Assembly: GCA_029262315.1 (NCBI GenBank)
Contig: JAJCZP010000097.1
Span: 1-32,084 of the forward strand
Length of the DNA: 32,084 nt
Origin: Deltaproteobacteria bacterium
GTDB taxonomy: Bacteria; Desulfobacterota; Binatia; UTPRO1
Direction: 5' to 3'
Position 1 is the first letter of the stretch. The number at the start of each line of letters is the position of its first letter. The translations under genes and the position numbers were made by a program. This document shows, in pieces, positions 8,733-17,329 of this stretch. Below the pieces are notes generated by a model. That model was not told the DNA's origin and did no database searches. It saw nothing but the letters and a program-made list of their open reading frames with translations.

Positions 8733-10022
8733 TCAGCCGCGGTCGTCCATCGAAACATACGGGCGCGCGGGGACTCCAACGTAGATCTGCCGTGGTCGAT
8801 ACGTGGACTGCTCGGGATCGCGCATCATCTCCTCCCACTGAGCGGCCCAGCCTACGAACCGCGGAATGGCGAAGAGCACGGGAAACATCTCCGTCGGGAA
8901 ACCGAGCGCTTGATAGACAATCGCCTCGTAGAAATCCACCGTCGGGTGGTAGCCGCGCTCGAGGAAGTATTCGTCCTTGGCGGCCGCCTCCTCCAACGCC
9001 AACGCGGTCTCGAAGAGACGCGAGCCACCGCGCGCAGCGACGACTTTCGTCGCGAGATCTCGCAGAATGCGGGCCCGAGGATCGTAGGTGCGGTAGACGC
9101 GGTGTCCGAATCCAGGGGGCTCGGCGCCCGCGTCGCGCGCCCAGTGGACATACTGTGCCGCCCGGGCCGGATCGCCAATACCCTCCAGCATGTCCAGCAC
9201 GGCCTCGTACGCTTCCTCGTGAAAGCGGCCGTAGAGCGCCGCCGCGGCCGCCGCGGTCGCGGAGTACGGATCGGTACGCGCGCTCCCGACGCCTCGCAGC
9301 GTCGTCGTCGAGCAGGCCTGTTCGTGGTCGGCGTGCAGGATGAAGAGCACGTCGAGGGCGCGCTCCGCGATGGGATCGGGCTCGTACTGCAGCTCGGTCA
9401 TCCGAAACATCATGCTCAGAAAGTTGCCCATGTAGGACAGTTCGCGATCGGGGTACACAAAGGGCAACCCGTTGCGCTTCCTGTGGGCGAACGCGGCGAG
9501 CGTCGGCACCTGACCGATCAACCGCACAACCTGCTCGCGGCGAAACTGCGGCTCGTCGACGAGCACCGATTCTGGATAGAACGTCGACAGGGCCGCGACC
9601 GTACTGACCAGCGTGCCCATCGGATGGGCGTCATAGCGAAACGCCTCGACGAAGCGCGTCACGAACTCGTGAACCGTGGAGTGACTGTTGACAGCATCCC
9701 GCCAGTCGCCGAGCTGCGTCGCCGTCGGCAACTCCCCTTCCAGGATCAGGTAGGCGACTTCCAGATAGGTGGCCCGCTCGGCAAGTTCCTCGATCGCATA
9801 GCCGCGATAGCGCAACACGCCGGTGCGGCCGTGGACGAAACTGATCGCACTCCGACAGATCGCCGTGTTCCGGAGCGCAGGATCATAGGAAATGAGCCCC
9901 CCACGCTCGGGGGAGAGTTTGATCTGGCGGAGATCAGCCGCCGCGATCGTGTTCTCGGTGATCGGGAGCGTGTAGCGCTCCCCCGTGCGATCGTCGATGA
10001 CCGTCAGCGTCTCGCGTGCCAT
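8733..10022 (-). CDS. Citrate synthase family protein with an altered active-site loop
   Basis: A 429-residue protein of type II citrate synthase length. It would condense acetyl-CoA with oxaloacetate at the entry of the TCA cycle. Conserved features are HADHEQ (230-235), the catalytic His H307 in GFGHRVY, YDPRA (313-317), catalytic D363 in VDFYEA, and R388 in PRFVGW. The usual PLHGGAN loop reads G-R-F-H-E-E-A-Y here: the catalytic His (H268) is kept, but the Gly-Gly and Asn are replaced by Glu-Glu and Tyr. HEQNAST reads HEQACST. It may thus be a specialised 2-methylcitrate or other acyl-CoA synthase, or a diverged paralog, and the symbol gltA is withheld. AGGAGG at 10031-10036, 8 nt upstream, fixes the start. 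It is first in an operon with the aldolase-like gene. Confidence 0.85.
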   Translation of the reverse strand: MARETLTVIDDRTGERYTLPITENTIAAADLRQIKLSPERGGLISYDPALRNTAICRSAISFVHGRTGVLRYRGYAIEELAERATYLEVAYLILEGELPTATQLGDWRDAVNSHSTVHEFVTRFVEAFRYDAHPMGTLVSTVAALSTFYPESVLVDEPQFRREQVVRLIGQVPTLAAFAHRKRNGLPFVYPDRELSYMGNFLSMMFRMTELQYEPDPIAERALDVLFILHADHEQACSTTTLRGVGSARTDPYSATAAAAAALYGRFHEEAYEAVLDMLEGIGDPARAAQYVHWARDAGAEPPGFGHRVYRTYDPRARILRDLATKVVAARGGSRLFETALALEEAAAKDEYFLERGYHPTVDFYEAIVYQALGFPTEMFPVLFAIPRFVGWAAQWEEMMRDPEQSTYRPRQIYVGVPARPYVSMDDRG

Positions 10023-10136
10023 CCCGATTTCCTCCTATTCCCCGGCCGATGGGCCACACTACAGCCGCGACAGCCAAAATGCGCCGTGCGAGCAAGCCAC
10101 GCAACGGGTGCGGCCTTCCCTTCATCCGTTCATCCG

Positions 10137-10166
10137 TTGCATTCTCCCGGGGGAATCCCCCATACT
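10137..10166 (+). promoter_or_regulatory. Putative sigma-70 promoter with palindromic operator in its spacer
   Basis: TTGCAT (10137-10142) and CATACT (10161-10166) are separated by 18 bp. The spacer side of the -35 contains a 16-bp near-perfect palindrome (10141-10156, centre CCCGGG), placed where a repressor would block RNA polymerase. It points toward the small frame at 10188. No experimental support; the hexamers match consensus only partly. Confidence 0.35.
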
Positions 10167-10187
10167 ATGGATACGGGAGGCGGTAGG

Positions 10188-10388
10188 ATGGGGAACAAAG
10201 GTCGCATTGCGACGCTGGCTGACCGGTTCATTGGGGTGGAACGCATTCGGGTCCTGCGACGGCGTACGGCGCGGTGGTTCACGCCGCCAGTGCGCCCGGG
10301 CGACGAGAACGAGCCGTTCGACGATCCCGGAGAGCGTGCCACGCGCGCCTCGGCATCACGGCCGCGTACCACCGCCCAACGGCACTGA
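10188..10388 (+). CDS. Possible small basic protein, hypothetical
   Basis: A 66-codon frame starting MGNKGRIATLADRF and ending with TGA at 10386-10388. GGGAGG lies about 7 nt upstream of the ATG, and a promoter-like pair lies just before that. The product is rich in Arg and Pro (RRRTARWFTPPVRPGDENEP) and has no signal peptide or membrane segment. An in-frame ATG at 10167 could add seven residues. I do not recognise a family. The frame sits in the 397-bp gap between citrate synthase and addA and overlaps neither. Translation signals make it plausible, but in GC-rich DNA a frame of this length can arise by chance. Confidence 0.35.
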   Translation: MGNKGRIATLADRFIGVERIRVLRRRTARWFTPPVRPGDENEPFDDPGERATRASASRPRTTAQRH

Positions 10389-10419
10389 GCCAGCCACAGA
10401 AGACGAGCCGCGGCCCTCT

Positions 10420-13400
10420 CTATACACGTAGCAGCACGCTGCGTGTGGGCGCCCCGGTGGCCGCGGCGATGGCCCGGGCATAGATGGCGATCTGCCACCG
10501 GTAGGTCGCAAGGTGCGGCTCGAGATCATAGTCGGTCTTGAAGTCGACGACGGTCCAGGCGTGGTCGTCGTCGGGGTCGCTGAAGGCGAGATCGACCACA
10601 CCCTCGACGAGACCCGCGTCGTCGAGCCGAATCGCAACCGGCACCTCTCGGCGCAGCAACCCCGCACGCGCCGCCGTCGCCGCCCGGCGTAGCAACGGCG
10701 CGCGCAGCGCCCGCACCACGCGCGTAACGGCGGCATCACGCTCCGCCGCGGGCGCACCGAGCAGACGGCCTTGCTGACGCACGACCTGTTCGACACCGGC
10801 CTGGTCCGCGTCGAGATCGACGGCCGCCAGCACCGCGTGCACCAACGAACCGAAACGGGCCCCACGCGGGGCCGCCGCCGTCCAATCCGGGACCTCGTCG
10901 ACGAGCACCTCAGGCACGTCGGGAGCGTCGGCGTGCAGGCTCGCCCATTCGGTCGCGGTCGTCACGTCGACGGTCGGGAGGGACGCCTGCTCTCGCACGC
11001 GCTCCTGCTCCGCACGCCAGGCCGCGTGCGCGCGCACGCCCTCTTCCGAGCGTTCGCCCTTCTCGTCAGCGGCGAGCAGCATCTGTTGGCGCAACCCGAC
11101 GCGCTCCTCGACGTTCAACTCGAGCGCGTGGGGATCCCACCAGACCACCTGGTGCTCCCCACACTCGGGATCGTGCACGCCAGGAGCCACAGCATGCGCG
11201 CTGCCCGGGGCACGCTCCGGGCGCACGGCGACGCTGTCGGATTTGAAGCTCGGGCACCCTGGGGCGCTCACGGCCACCGGTGCGCGCCGGTCCGCCTCCG
11301 ACGGGTAGACCGCCGGATTGAGCGCTCCGAGCCATCCCTCGCGGCGCTCGTCACCGAGCGTTGGCACGACCAGAAGGTCGCGCGCGCGCGTTGCCGCAAC
11401 GTAGAGAATACGCATCGCTTCCTCGCGCTCGCGTTCGTGTTCCTCCGCGCGTCGTTCGAGAAGTTCTGGCGGCGCACACCCGGCAAGTCGCATCGCGCAC
11501 AGATGCCCCTCGGGATCGATGAAGCGCTGCGCCTCGGTCGGGGCCTCCTTGGCCGTAATGTCGGCGAGTACGACGACTGGGAATTCGAGCCCCTTGGCAC
11601 GATGGACCGTCATCAGCCGCACCCCACCCGTCCCCTCCTCGATGATGGGCGCATCACTCGTTCCGCCCTGCGCCGCCCCCTCCCCGAGTTGCTCGACGAA
11701 GCGGCGAAAGGACGTCACGCCACCCCGCTCGGCGCGCCGCGCCAGATCCATCAACCGGGTCACGTTGGCAAGCGCCTGCTCCCCAGTTGGCCAGATCGCC
11801 AAGCCCGCGTGGGCACGGGTCGCCTCCAGCAAGCGGCTGATGGTTGCCGCGATGGGCCGTCGGTTCCGCCCGCGGTGGAGATCGCGCAGGACCGCCAGCG
11901 CCGCGGCGACCTCGGCCAGCGGTGCGGGCGTCTCGTCGGGCGGACGGCGAAACGCGTGAAACGTCCCGCACGCGGCTTGATACGCCAGGAGGGCCCCGTC
12001 ACTGAGCGCGAACAGCGGCCCCCGCAAGGTCGCGAACACCGCCAACTCGTCCTCGGGGCGCTCGATCGCCGTCAAGGCGTTCCGCACCGCCTCGACCTCC
12101 TCGCGGGCGTGAAAGGCGCTCCCGCCAACCAACACATGCGGCAGCTGCCGCGCCTCGAGCGCTCGCACGTAGGGATGCGTGACGTCGTTCCCGAAGGAGC
12201 GGAACCGACGGAACAGCAGACAGACATGTCGGGCCTCGACCGGCACGCGCTCGCCAGGTCGCTCGCGCTCGGTCACCGTCCAGCCGCTCTTCCGCACGAG
12301 CCAGTCGACGAACGCGGCCGTCCCATCGGGCAGCGACTCGTTGATGCGCCAGTCGACGATCTTGCCGTAGTCGCCATACGGCGCCGGCACCGGCAGCGCG
12401 ACCACGGCGGGCTGCGTCTCGATCTCCTCGCGAAACGGCGTCAGCGGTACGTACGTCGCCTGCCCTGCCGAGCCCGTCATGCGCGGCGCCAGTGCCGCGT
12501 TGACGGCCTGCTGGATGTCGGGCACGGCGCGAAAACTCGTCGTGAGATGCTCGACGACGGCACCCGTGCCCACCAAACGTCGCTTGATCGTCTCATAGAG
12601 CGCGACGTCCGCGCGTCGAAAGCGATAGATCGACTGCTTGGGATCGCCGACCAGAAAAAGCTTGCCGGGAATCGGTCGCACGTCGGTCCAATCAGTCGCC
12701 GCCGGGTCGGCAGCGGCAAGCAGCAGCAAAATCTCCGCCTGCAATGGATCGGTATCCTGGAACTCGTCGACGAACAGGTGCGTGAAGCGGGACTGCAGAT
12801 CATGGCGCACGGCCGGATGGGCCAAGAGCAAGTCGCGCGCAAGCAGCAGCAGATCGAGAAAATCGAGACGGCCGGCGCTGACCTTCAGGGACTCGTATCG
12901 CTCGACGACGGGCCAGAGTTCGTCACGCAAGTGTGGTGCGAGGTGGGCACCGGCCGCGTCGGCGAACTCGACGAGCGCGGTATGCAGCGCCTCGCGCCGG
13001 GGACGGACGGGCTGCTTCCACGCCGCGTCCGCCCCGCGCGTGAATCCCGTCCACCGCCAGTGTCGGGCACGCGGCAGCTGAATGAGATCGGCCTCGAGGC
13101 CGTCGTAGTCGCGCGCGCGGACCGCCTCGCGGCGTTCCACTTCATCGACGAAGTGCGCGATCTCGGTGAGCGACTTGGTAAAGTAGTCGTCGGGATTGCG
13201 CCCGGTCGCCTCGGCGGCAAGCGCGGTCATGTCGGCCAGGATCGCGTCGATCGCCGCTGCCCGATCGAAGGTCTCGTGCCGCCACGGTGTTGGGAAATCG
13301 CGCCACCGCGCCAACTCCCACGCGGCGTTCCGCAGCAACGTCCGTGGCCCTCCACGGTCGCGGCTACCGCGCCGTAGCATGCGCCGCAGCCCCTCGCCGG

Positions 13401-13860
13401 GATCGGCCAGTGCGCGCTCGAACCATTGATCGAAAGCGCGCCGGAAGTACTCACCGGAAAGATCCTCGGCCGCGACCTCGAAGAGCGGGTCGACGCCGGC
13501 CTCCACCGGACGTTCGCGCAGGAGGTCGCTGCAAAACGAGTGGATGGTGCCGATGCGCGCTTCCTCGAGTTGCGGCAGCGCCGCCACGAGTCGGCGATGC
13601 TCGACGGAGTCGGGGGCGCTGGCCTCGCGACGACGCTCGATCTCGGTCCGGAGCCTCAGCTTGAGCTCCCCCGCGGCCAGCTCGGTAAAGGTCACCGCGA
13701 CCATGCGATCGAGGGTGGCCACCCCCGCGGTCAGGACCGCGACCATCCGTCCGACGAGCGCCGTGGTCTTGCCGGTTCCCGCGGCGGCCTCGACGACGAG
13801 CGTCGCGTCGAAATCGCCCGCGATCCGCGCGCGAGCGGCGCTGTCCGCAAGCGTCGTCAC
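10420..13860 (-). CDS. addA: AddA-like UvrD-type helicase-nuclease (double-strand break repair)
   Basis: A 1146-residue protein. Residues 26-33 hold the Walker A loop (AAGTGKT), followed by VAVTFTELAAGELKLRLR. Motif II DEFQDTD lies near 363-369, then LVGDPKQSIYRFRRAD, and a C-terminal helicase half with LMTVHRAKGLEFPVVVLAD and YVAATRARDLLVV. The last 100 residues form a RecB-family nuclease: GSLVHAVL, EGVVDLAF, VVDFKTDYD (catalytic D and K), and a Y-R-W-Q motif. With AddB it would process double-strand ends for RecA loading. The start is GTG at 13858-13860, overlapping the addB stop as GTGA, so translation is coupled. The size fits AddA (about 1200 residues) better than RecB. Confidence 0.9.
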   Translation of the reverse strand: MTTLADSAARARIAGDFDATLVVEAAAGTGKTTALVGRMVAVLTAGVATLDRMVAVTFTELAAGELKLRLRTEIERRREASAPDSVEHRRLVAALPQLEEARIGTIHSFCSDLLRERPVEAGVDPLFEVAAEDLSGEYFRRAFDQWFERALADPGEGLRRMLRRGSRDRGGPRTLLRNAAWELARWRDFPTPWRHETFDRAAAIDAILADMTALAAEATGRNPDDYFTKSLTEIAHFVDEVERREAVRARDYDGLEADLIQLPRARHWRWTGFTRGADAAWKQPVRPRREALHTALVEFADAAGAHLAPHLRDELWPVVERYESLKVSAGRLDFLDLLLLARDLLLAHPAVRHDLQSRFTHLFVDEFQDTDPLQAEILLLLAAADPAATDWTDVRPIPGKLFLVGDPKQSIYRFRRADVALYETIKRRLVGTGAVVEHLTTSFRAVPDIQQAVNAALAPRMTGSAGQATYVPLTPFREEIETQPAVVALPVPAPYGDYGKIVDWRINESLPDGTAAFVDWLVRKSGWTVTERERPGERVPVEARHVCLLFRRFRSFGNDVTHPYVRALEARQLPHVLVGGSAFHAREEVEAVRNALTAIERPEDELAVFATLRGPLFALSDGALLAYQAACGTFHAFRRPPDETPAPLAEVAAALAVLRDLHRGRNRRPIAATISRLLEATRAHAGLAIWPTGEQALANVTRLMDLARRAERGGVTSFRRFVEQLGEGAAQGGTSDAPIIEEGTGGVRLMTVHRAKGLEFPVVVLADITAKEAPTEAQRFIDPEGHLCAMRLAGCAPPELLERRAEEHEREREEAMRILYVAATRARDLLVVPTLGDERREGWLGALNPAVYPSEADRRAPVAVSAPGCPSFKSDSVAVRPERAPGSAHAVAPGVHDPECGEHQVVWWDPHALELNVEERVGLRQQMLLAADEKGERSEEGVRAHAAWRAEQERVREQASLPTVDVTTATEWASLHADAPDVPEVLVDEVPDWTAAAPRGARFGSLVHAVLAAVDLDADQAGVEQVVRQQGRLLGAPAAERDAAVTRVVRALRAPLLRRAATAARAGLLRREVPVAIRLDDAGLVEGVVDLAFSDPDDDHAWTVVDFKTDYDLEPHLATYRWQIAIYARAIAAATGAPTRSVLLRV

Positions 13861-16800
13861 GGCATCGCTCGCAAGCGCCGCAACTCGGCCAGCCGCTCGG
13901 CCGGTTTCCGCTTCACCCGGATCTCCTCGTACGGACCACAGACGGATCGGTAGTCGCAGTACCGACAGGCGCGCGGGACCGGCGCCGCGGGAAGAAACCC
14001 GTCGCCGATCGCCCGGCCGACGACGTCGGCAACGACGGCCGCCGCGGCGCGGCTCTCGGCATCGAGGGGGACGACCCGCTCTTCGAATCCCCCCGCGGCC
14101 GCACAGTAGTAGAGTCGCCCCGCCTCCACGGTGTCGGACAGGAGTTGCTCACATGCCAGGGCGTACAGGACGGGCTGGAGAATCTCACCACCACCAACCA
14201 CGATACCGTTCTTGGCGCGGACCTTGCCGGTTTTGTGGTCGGTCGCACGCACCCGACCGTCGTCCTGACGCTCGACGAGATCGATCGACCCCCGGAGGCT
14301 CAGATCGCCGATGACCGTCACGGGCTCGGGTCGACTGGCAGGGTCGGCGTACCCACGTTCACCGAGGGGCAGGCCGAACGACAGCTCGAAGCGATGCGGT
14401 GTCCACTGCGCCGCCCCTTCCGCCTCACGCCGGAGCCATTCACGAAGATCGGCCCGCACACCGTCGATGCCGTCGTCCCACACACGCGGAATCGCTGGCG
14501 CCAACTCGTCGCGATAGCGGGCCTCCACTTCGCGCAGCGCGTCGTCGACGACGTCCAACGCCTGATCGAGCGTGTCGCGCCCCACCGGAAGGCCGTGCTG
14601 TTCCTTGAGCGTCGTCAGGGTCCGGAACTGGACATCGTGAAAGAGCGCGCCGCGCGTGAGCGGATCGATGCTCTCGATCGCCGCGGGCTCCTCGCGCGGC
14701 TTCAACCGCACGATGGCTTGCAGGAAGAAGCGATACGGACAGGCGGCGAAATGCTGAAGTGCGGTCGGCGAATACGAACGCGCGCCGAGCTGGTGCCGTG
14801 CGAGCGCCGCGCGCGCGATCTCATCGGGATCGACGAGCCCGTCGGCGACGTTCCACTTCGGGAACCAGCGCCGCGCCCGCGCCCGCAGCGCGCGGGCGAG
14901 ATGGGGATTGGCGCCCAGCAGATAGTGGGCGGCGCCAACGGTCTCGCTCGGGTCGACATCGAGCAGCGGTCGGAGCAGCGCGAGATCGTACTCCGCGTCG
15001 TCGATCGCCTGCGTCGGCAACTCCGGGGCGGGCCAGCCGACCCGCACGTCGTGTTCCCCGCGGGCACGAGCCGCGATCTCGTCGAAGCCGGGCAAATGCC
15101 CCTCGGCGGCACTCAGGATCTCGAGCGTATAGAACGACGGAACGCGCGGCCGGGCCTGCTCGATGTCGAGCCGCGGATACGACAAGACGACGGATCTGCA
15201 CGCGGCACCGACAGCAAGCCGAAGCGCCAGGCGCTCGGCGGCCACGCGCGTCGCCTGCGTCGCCAGCGTCACCGGCAACACGCGACCACTCTCATGCTGC
15301 GCGCGACGCGGCGTCGCACCGCGCGCGGCCTCCGCCGCCGAGTCCCCGTCGTGCTCACCCCCAGCGCCCTCTCGGCTCCCGTTCAGGCGCTCGCGCGCCG
15401 TATCGAGCAGGATGGGGTCTTCGACGATCTTCCGAGGAAAGAGTCTCTCGGCGAGCCCCGGCACGAACACGACATCGAAGATCAGACCGCGTGCACGGTC
15501 GGCCGGTGCCACCAACACCGCGCCATAGCGGCGACGAGGCGGCGGCACCGTGAGTTCGCGCAGGCGACTCCCGAGCACGAGCTGGACCTCGGCAAGCTCA
15601 ACCGGACCAACCGAGGCCATGGGCTCGAGCTCCGCACACGTGGCCAGGACGTGTTCGGGATTCCGGAGGGTAGCCGCGGCCAGGGCGCGCATATGCCGCA
15701 GCCAGTCACCCCAGACGGCGCGATCGGGCAACGCCGCCAGCTGTTCGATCACCGGAAGGGCGAAGGCCTGCAAGTGGCGCAGGTCGGCGAGGTCGCGTTC
15801 CAACCGCGCGGCACGCGCCTCGTCCTCGGGCGCCAGCTTGTCGCGCTTCCGTTCGAGCTCGTGCCCCAGGCCCGCGAGGCGGCGCGCCCAGCGCTCCTTG
15901 CCACCGATCACCGCGGCGTCGACGAGATGTTGCTCCCAGCGCCACGGCGCGCGCACCGTCCCGTCGAGCACCCCCTGCGCGGCGGGATCGTCGGCGAGCA
16001 CGTCGTCGTCCGCCGGTCCCGCCACGGGCGCGGCCGCGGTGTGCGGCGGCAAGAGCTCATCCTCGGCCGGGACCCACAGCGTATCGAGATCGCCGGCGCG
16101 CTCGCGTTGCTCCTCGGGTGCCGGCACTTGCGCGAGCGAGAGATACTCGCCGAAGCGCCGTGCCGACAAGCCTTCGTCGCGACAGGCCAGCAGCGCCAGC
16201 AACGCACGACCCGATGGGTCGGGCCGCGTCGTTCCACGCGCGAAGAAGGCGGGAATTCCCGCCCGGCGAAGCGCTTCCTCGAGGTGCCCACGATAGTCGG
16301 CCGCCGCGTGCACGAAGACCGCCATGCGATCGAACGGCACGCCGCGCGCGGCCTCGTCGCGGATGCGGCGTGCGATCTCGACGCACTCCCGAGCCTCACC
16401 GGGCCACGAATGGAGGACGACGGAGTCATCGAGCGGTGCGGGCGCCGGGCGTGCCTCCTCGAACAGGTGCGCCTGCAACGTGCCGAGCGAACCTGGCACC
16501 TTGCTGGGCACGGACACGGCGCGCGTCCCGCAAGCCGCCTCCAGGTAGACGAGACTCCGTGCGTCACCCACCGGCACCGTCGCCAACACCGATGGCGCGC
16601 GCGCCACGAGTGCCCGCAGAAAGCCGGCCTCGGCGTCGTTGTCGATGGCGACGTCGAGGAGGAGGAGCGGTAGCCCGACTGGAGATCCCGCGGTCTCCCC
16701 AACGGCCGCGGTTGCAACACTGAGCACGAGCGCGCGATCGGCCACCGCGGCGGCACTCAACTCGTCATCGAGCCCTTGTCCGAGCGCCGCCAGGGCCGGC

Positions 16801-17261
16801 CCCACCGCCGCCAGTGCACCGACGTCCGCGGGCGGCACGCGATCCAGCCGCAACGCCTCCACGGTTCGTGCGACGGCACGTGCGAAGCCCGGACGCGTCG
16901 CCACCGGCGCGAAGTAGCCGAGCGCACCCGCGTCAGCGACCCGCTGCACCGCGCGCGCCGCCACGGCGTCGCGCGTGAGGGCAGTCGCCGGCACCCGATC
17001 GACCGCCGCAAGCGCCGGCGCGGCAAGCAGTCCGCCGAGGCGCCCGAGCGTCACGCGCGTCACCCCGAAGACCGCGCCCACGCTCGCGGTGAGCGCGCGG
17101 GCCAGATCGTCGCAGGCCTCGAGCGTTGGCCCCACCAAGAGCACCTCCGCATCGCGCGGATGGCCCCGCAACCACTCGAGCGCGGCGGCGTGCCGGGCGG
17201 CCGCAGCCGCGCTGGTCACGATGTGCACCTCTGTCCGAGGCGTAGCGCCGCGCGTCCCCAC
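13857..17261 (-). CDS. addB: AddB-like nuclease subunit with 4Fe-4S cysteines
   Basis: An 1134-residue partner of AddA. The N-terminus keeps a helicase-like fold, but the Walker A position reads LLVGPTLEACDDLARAL, so ATPase activity is probably absent; many AddB proteins, unlike this one, retain a Walker A. GLIFDVVFVPGLAERLFPR marks the helicase-2 region. The C-terminus has the PD-(D/E)XK nuclease: GSIDLVE, ATDHKTGK and a Q-P-V-L-Y-A motif. It is framed by four Cys suited to an Fe-S cluster, one in FAACPYRFF near residue 840 and three in CRYCDYRSVC near 1098-1107. The upstream start is GTG at 17261. A second GTG at 17228 (giving MHIVTS) would begin directly at the first beta strand and is equally likely. 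The radical SAM gene ends 68 bp upstream on the same strand. Confidence 0.88.
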   Translation of the reverse strand: MGTRGATPRTEVHIVTSAAAAARHAAALEWLRGHPRDAEVLLVGPTLEACDDLARALTASVGAVFGVTRVTLGRLGGLLAAPALAAVDRVPATALTRDAVAARAVQRVADAGALGYFAPVATRPGFARAVARTVEALRLDRVPPADVGALAAVGPALAALGQGLDDELSAAAVADRALVLSVATAAVGETAGSPVGLPLLLLDVAIDNDAEAGFLRALVARAPSVLATVPVGDARSLVYLEAACGTRAVSVPSKVPGSLGTLQAHLFEEARPAPAPLDDSVVLHSWPGEARECVEIARRIRDEAARGVPFDRMAVFVHAAADYRGHLEEALRRAGIPAFFARGTTRPDPSGRALLALLACRDEGLSARRFGEYLSLAQVPAPEEQRERAGDLDTLWVPAEDELLPPHTAAAPVAGPADDDVLADDPAAQGVLDGTVRAPWRWEQHLVDAAVIGGKERWARRLAGLGHELERKRDKLAPEDEARAARLERDLADLRHLQAFALPVIEQLAALPDRAVWGDWLRHMRALAAATLRNPEHVLATCAELEPMASVGPVELAEVQLVLGSRLRELTVPPPRRRYGAVLVAPADRARGLIFDVVFVPGLAERLFPRKIVEDPILLDTARERLNGSREGAGGEHDGDSAAEAARGATPRRAQHESGRVLPVTLATQATRVAAERLALRLAVGAACRSVVLSYPRLDIEQARPRVPSFYTLEILSAAEGHLPGFDEIAARARGEHDVRVGWPAPELPTQAIDDAEYDLALLRPLLDVDPSETVGAAHYLLGANPHLARALRARARRWFPKWNVADGLVDPDEIARAALARHQLGARSYSPTALQHFAACPYRFFLQAIVRLKPREEPAAIESIDPLTRGALFHDVQFRTLTTLKEQHGLPVGRDTLDQALDVVDDALREVEARYRDELAPAIPRVWDDGIDGVRADLREWLRREAEGAAQWTPHRFELSFGLPLGERGYADPASRPEPVTVIGDLSLRGSIDLVERQDDGRVRATDHKTGKVRAKNGIVVGGGEILQPVLYALACEQLLSDTVEAGRLYYCAAAGGFEERVVPLDAESRAAAAVVADVVGRAIGDGFLPAAPVPRACRYCDYRSVCGPYEEIRVKRKPAERLAELRRLRAMP

Positions 17262-17329
17262 GTATCAGGTCATCGCGCGCCCAGAGCCGGACTGCAAGGG
17301 TCCGGAGGCTGACGCGGGGTCAACCGCTA

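Noticed and set aside
8358-10388. Very long open frame on the plus strand (676 codons)
   Set aside because: It lies antisense to citrate synthase and the aldolase-like gene; its Arg/His-rich product shows no family features. Only its last 66 codons, outside the antisense part, are kept as a possible small gene.
10771-13377. Long plus-strand open frame opposite addA (868 codons)
   Set aside because: Antisense shadow caused by high GC third positions. The minus-strand gene has complete helicase motifs.
14145-16673. Long plus-strand open frame opposite addB (842 codons)
   Set aside because: Same cause; no recognisable domain, while the minus-strand product has nuclease and Fe-S motifs.
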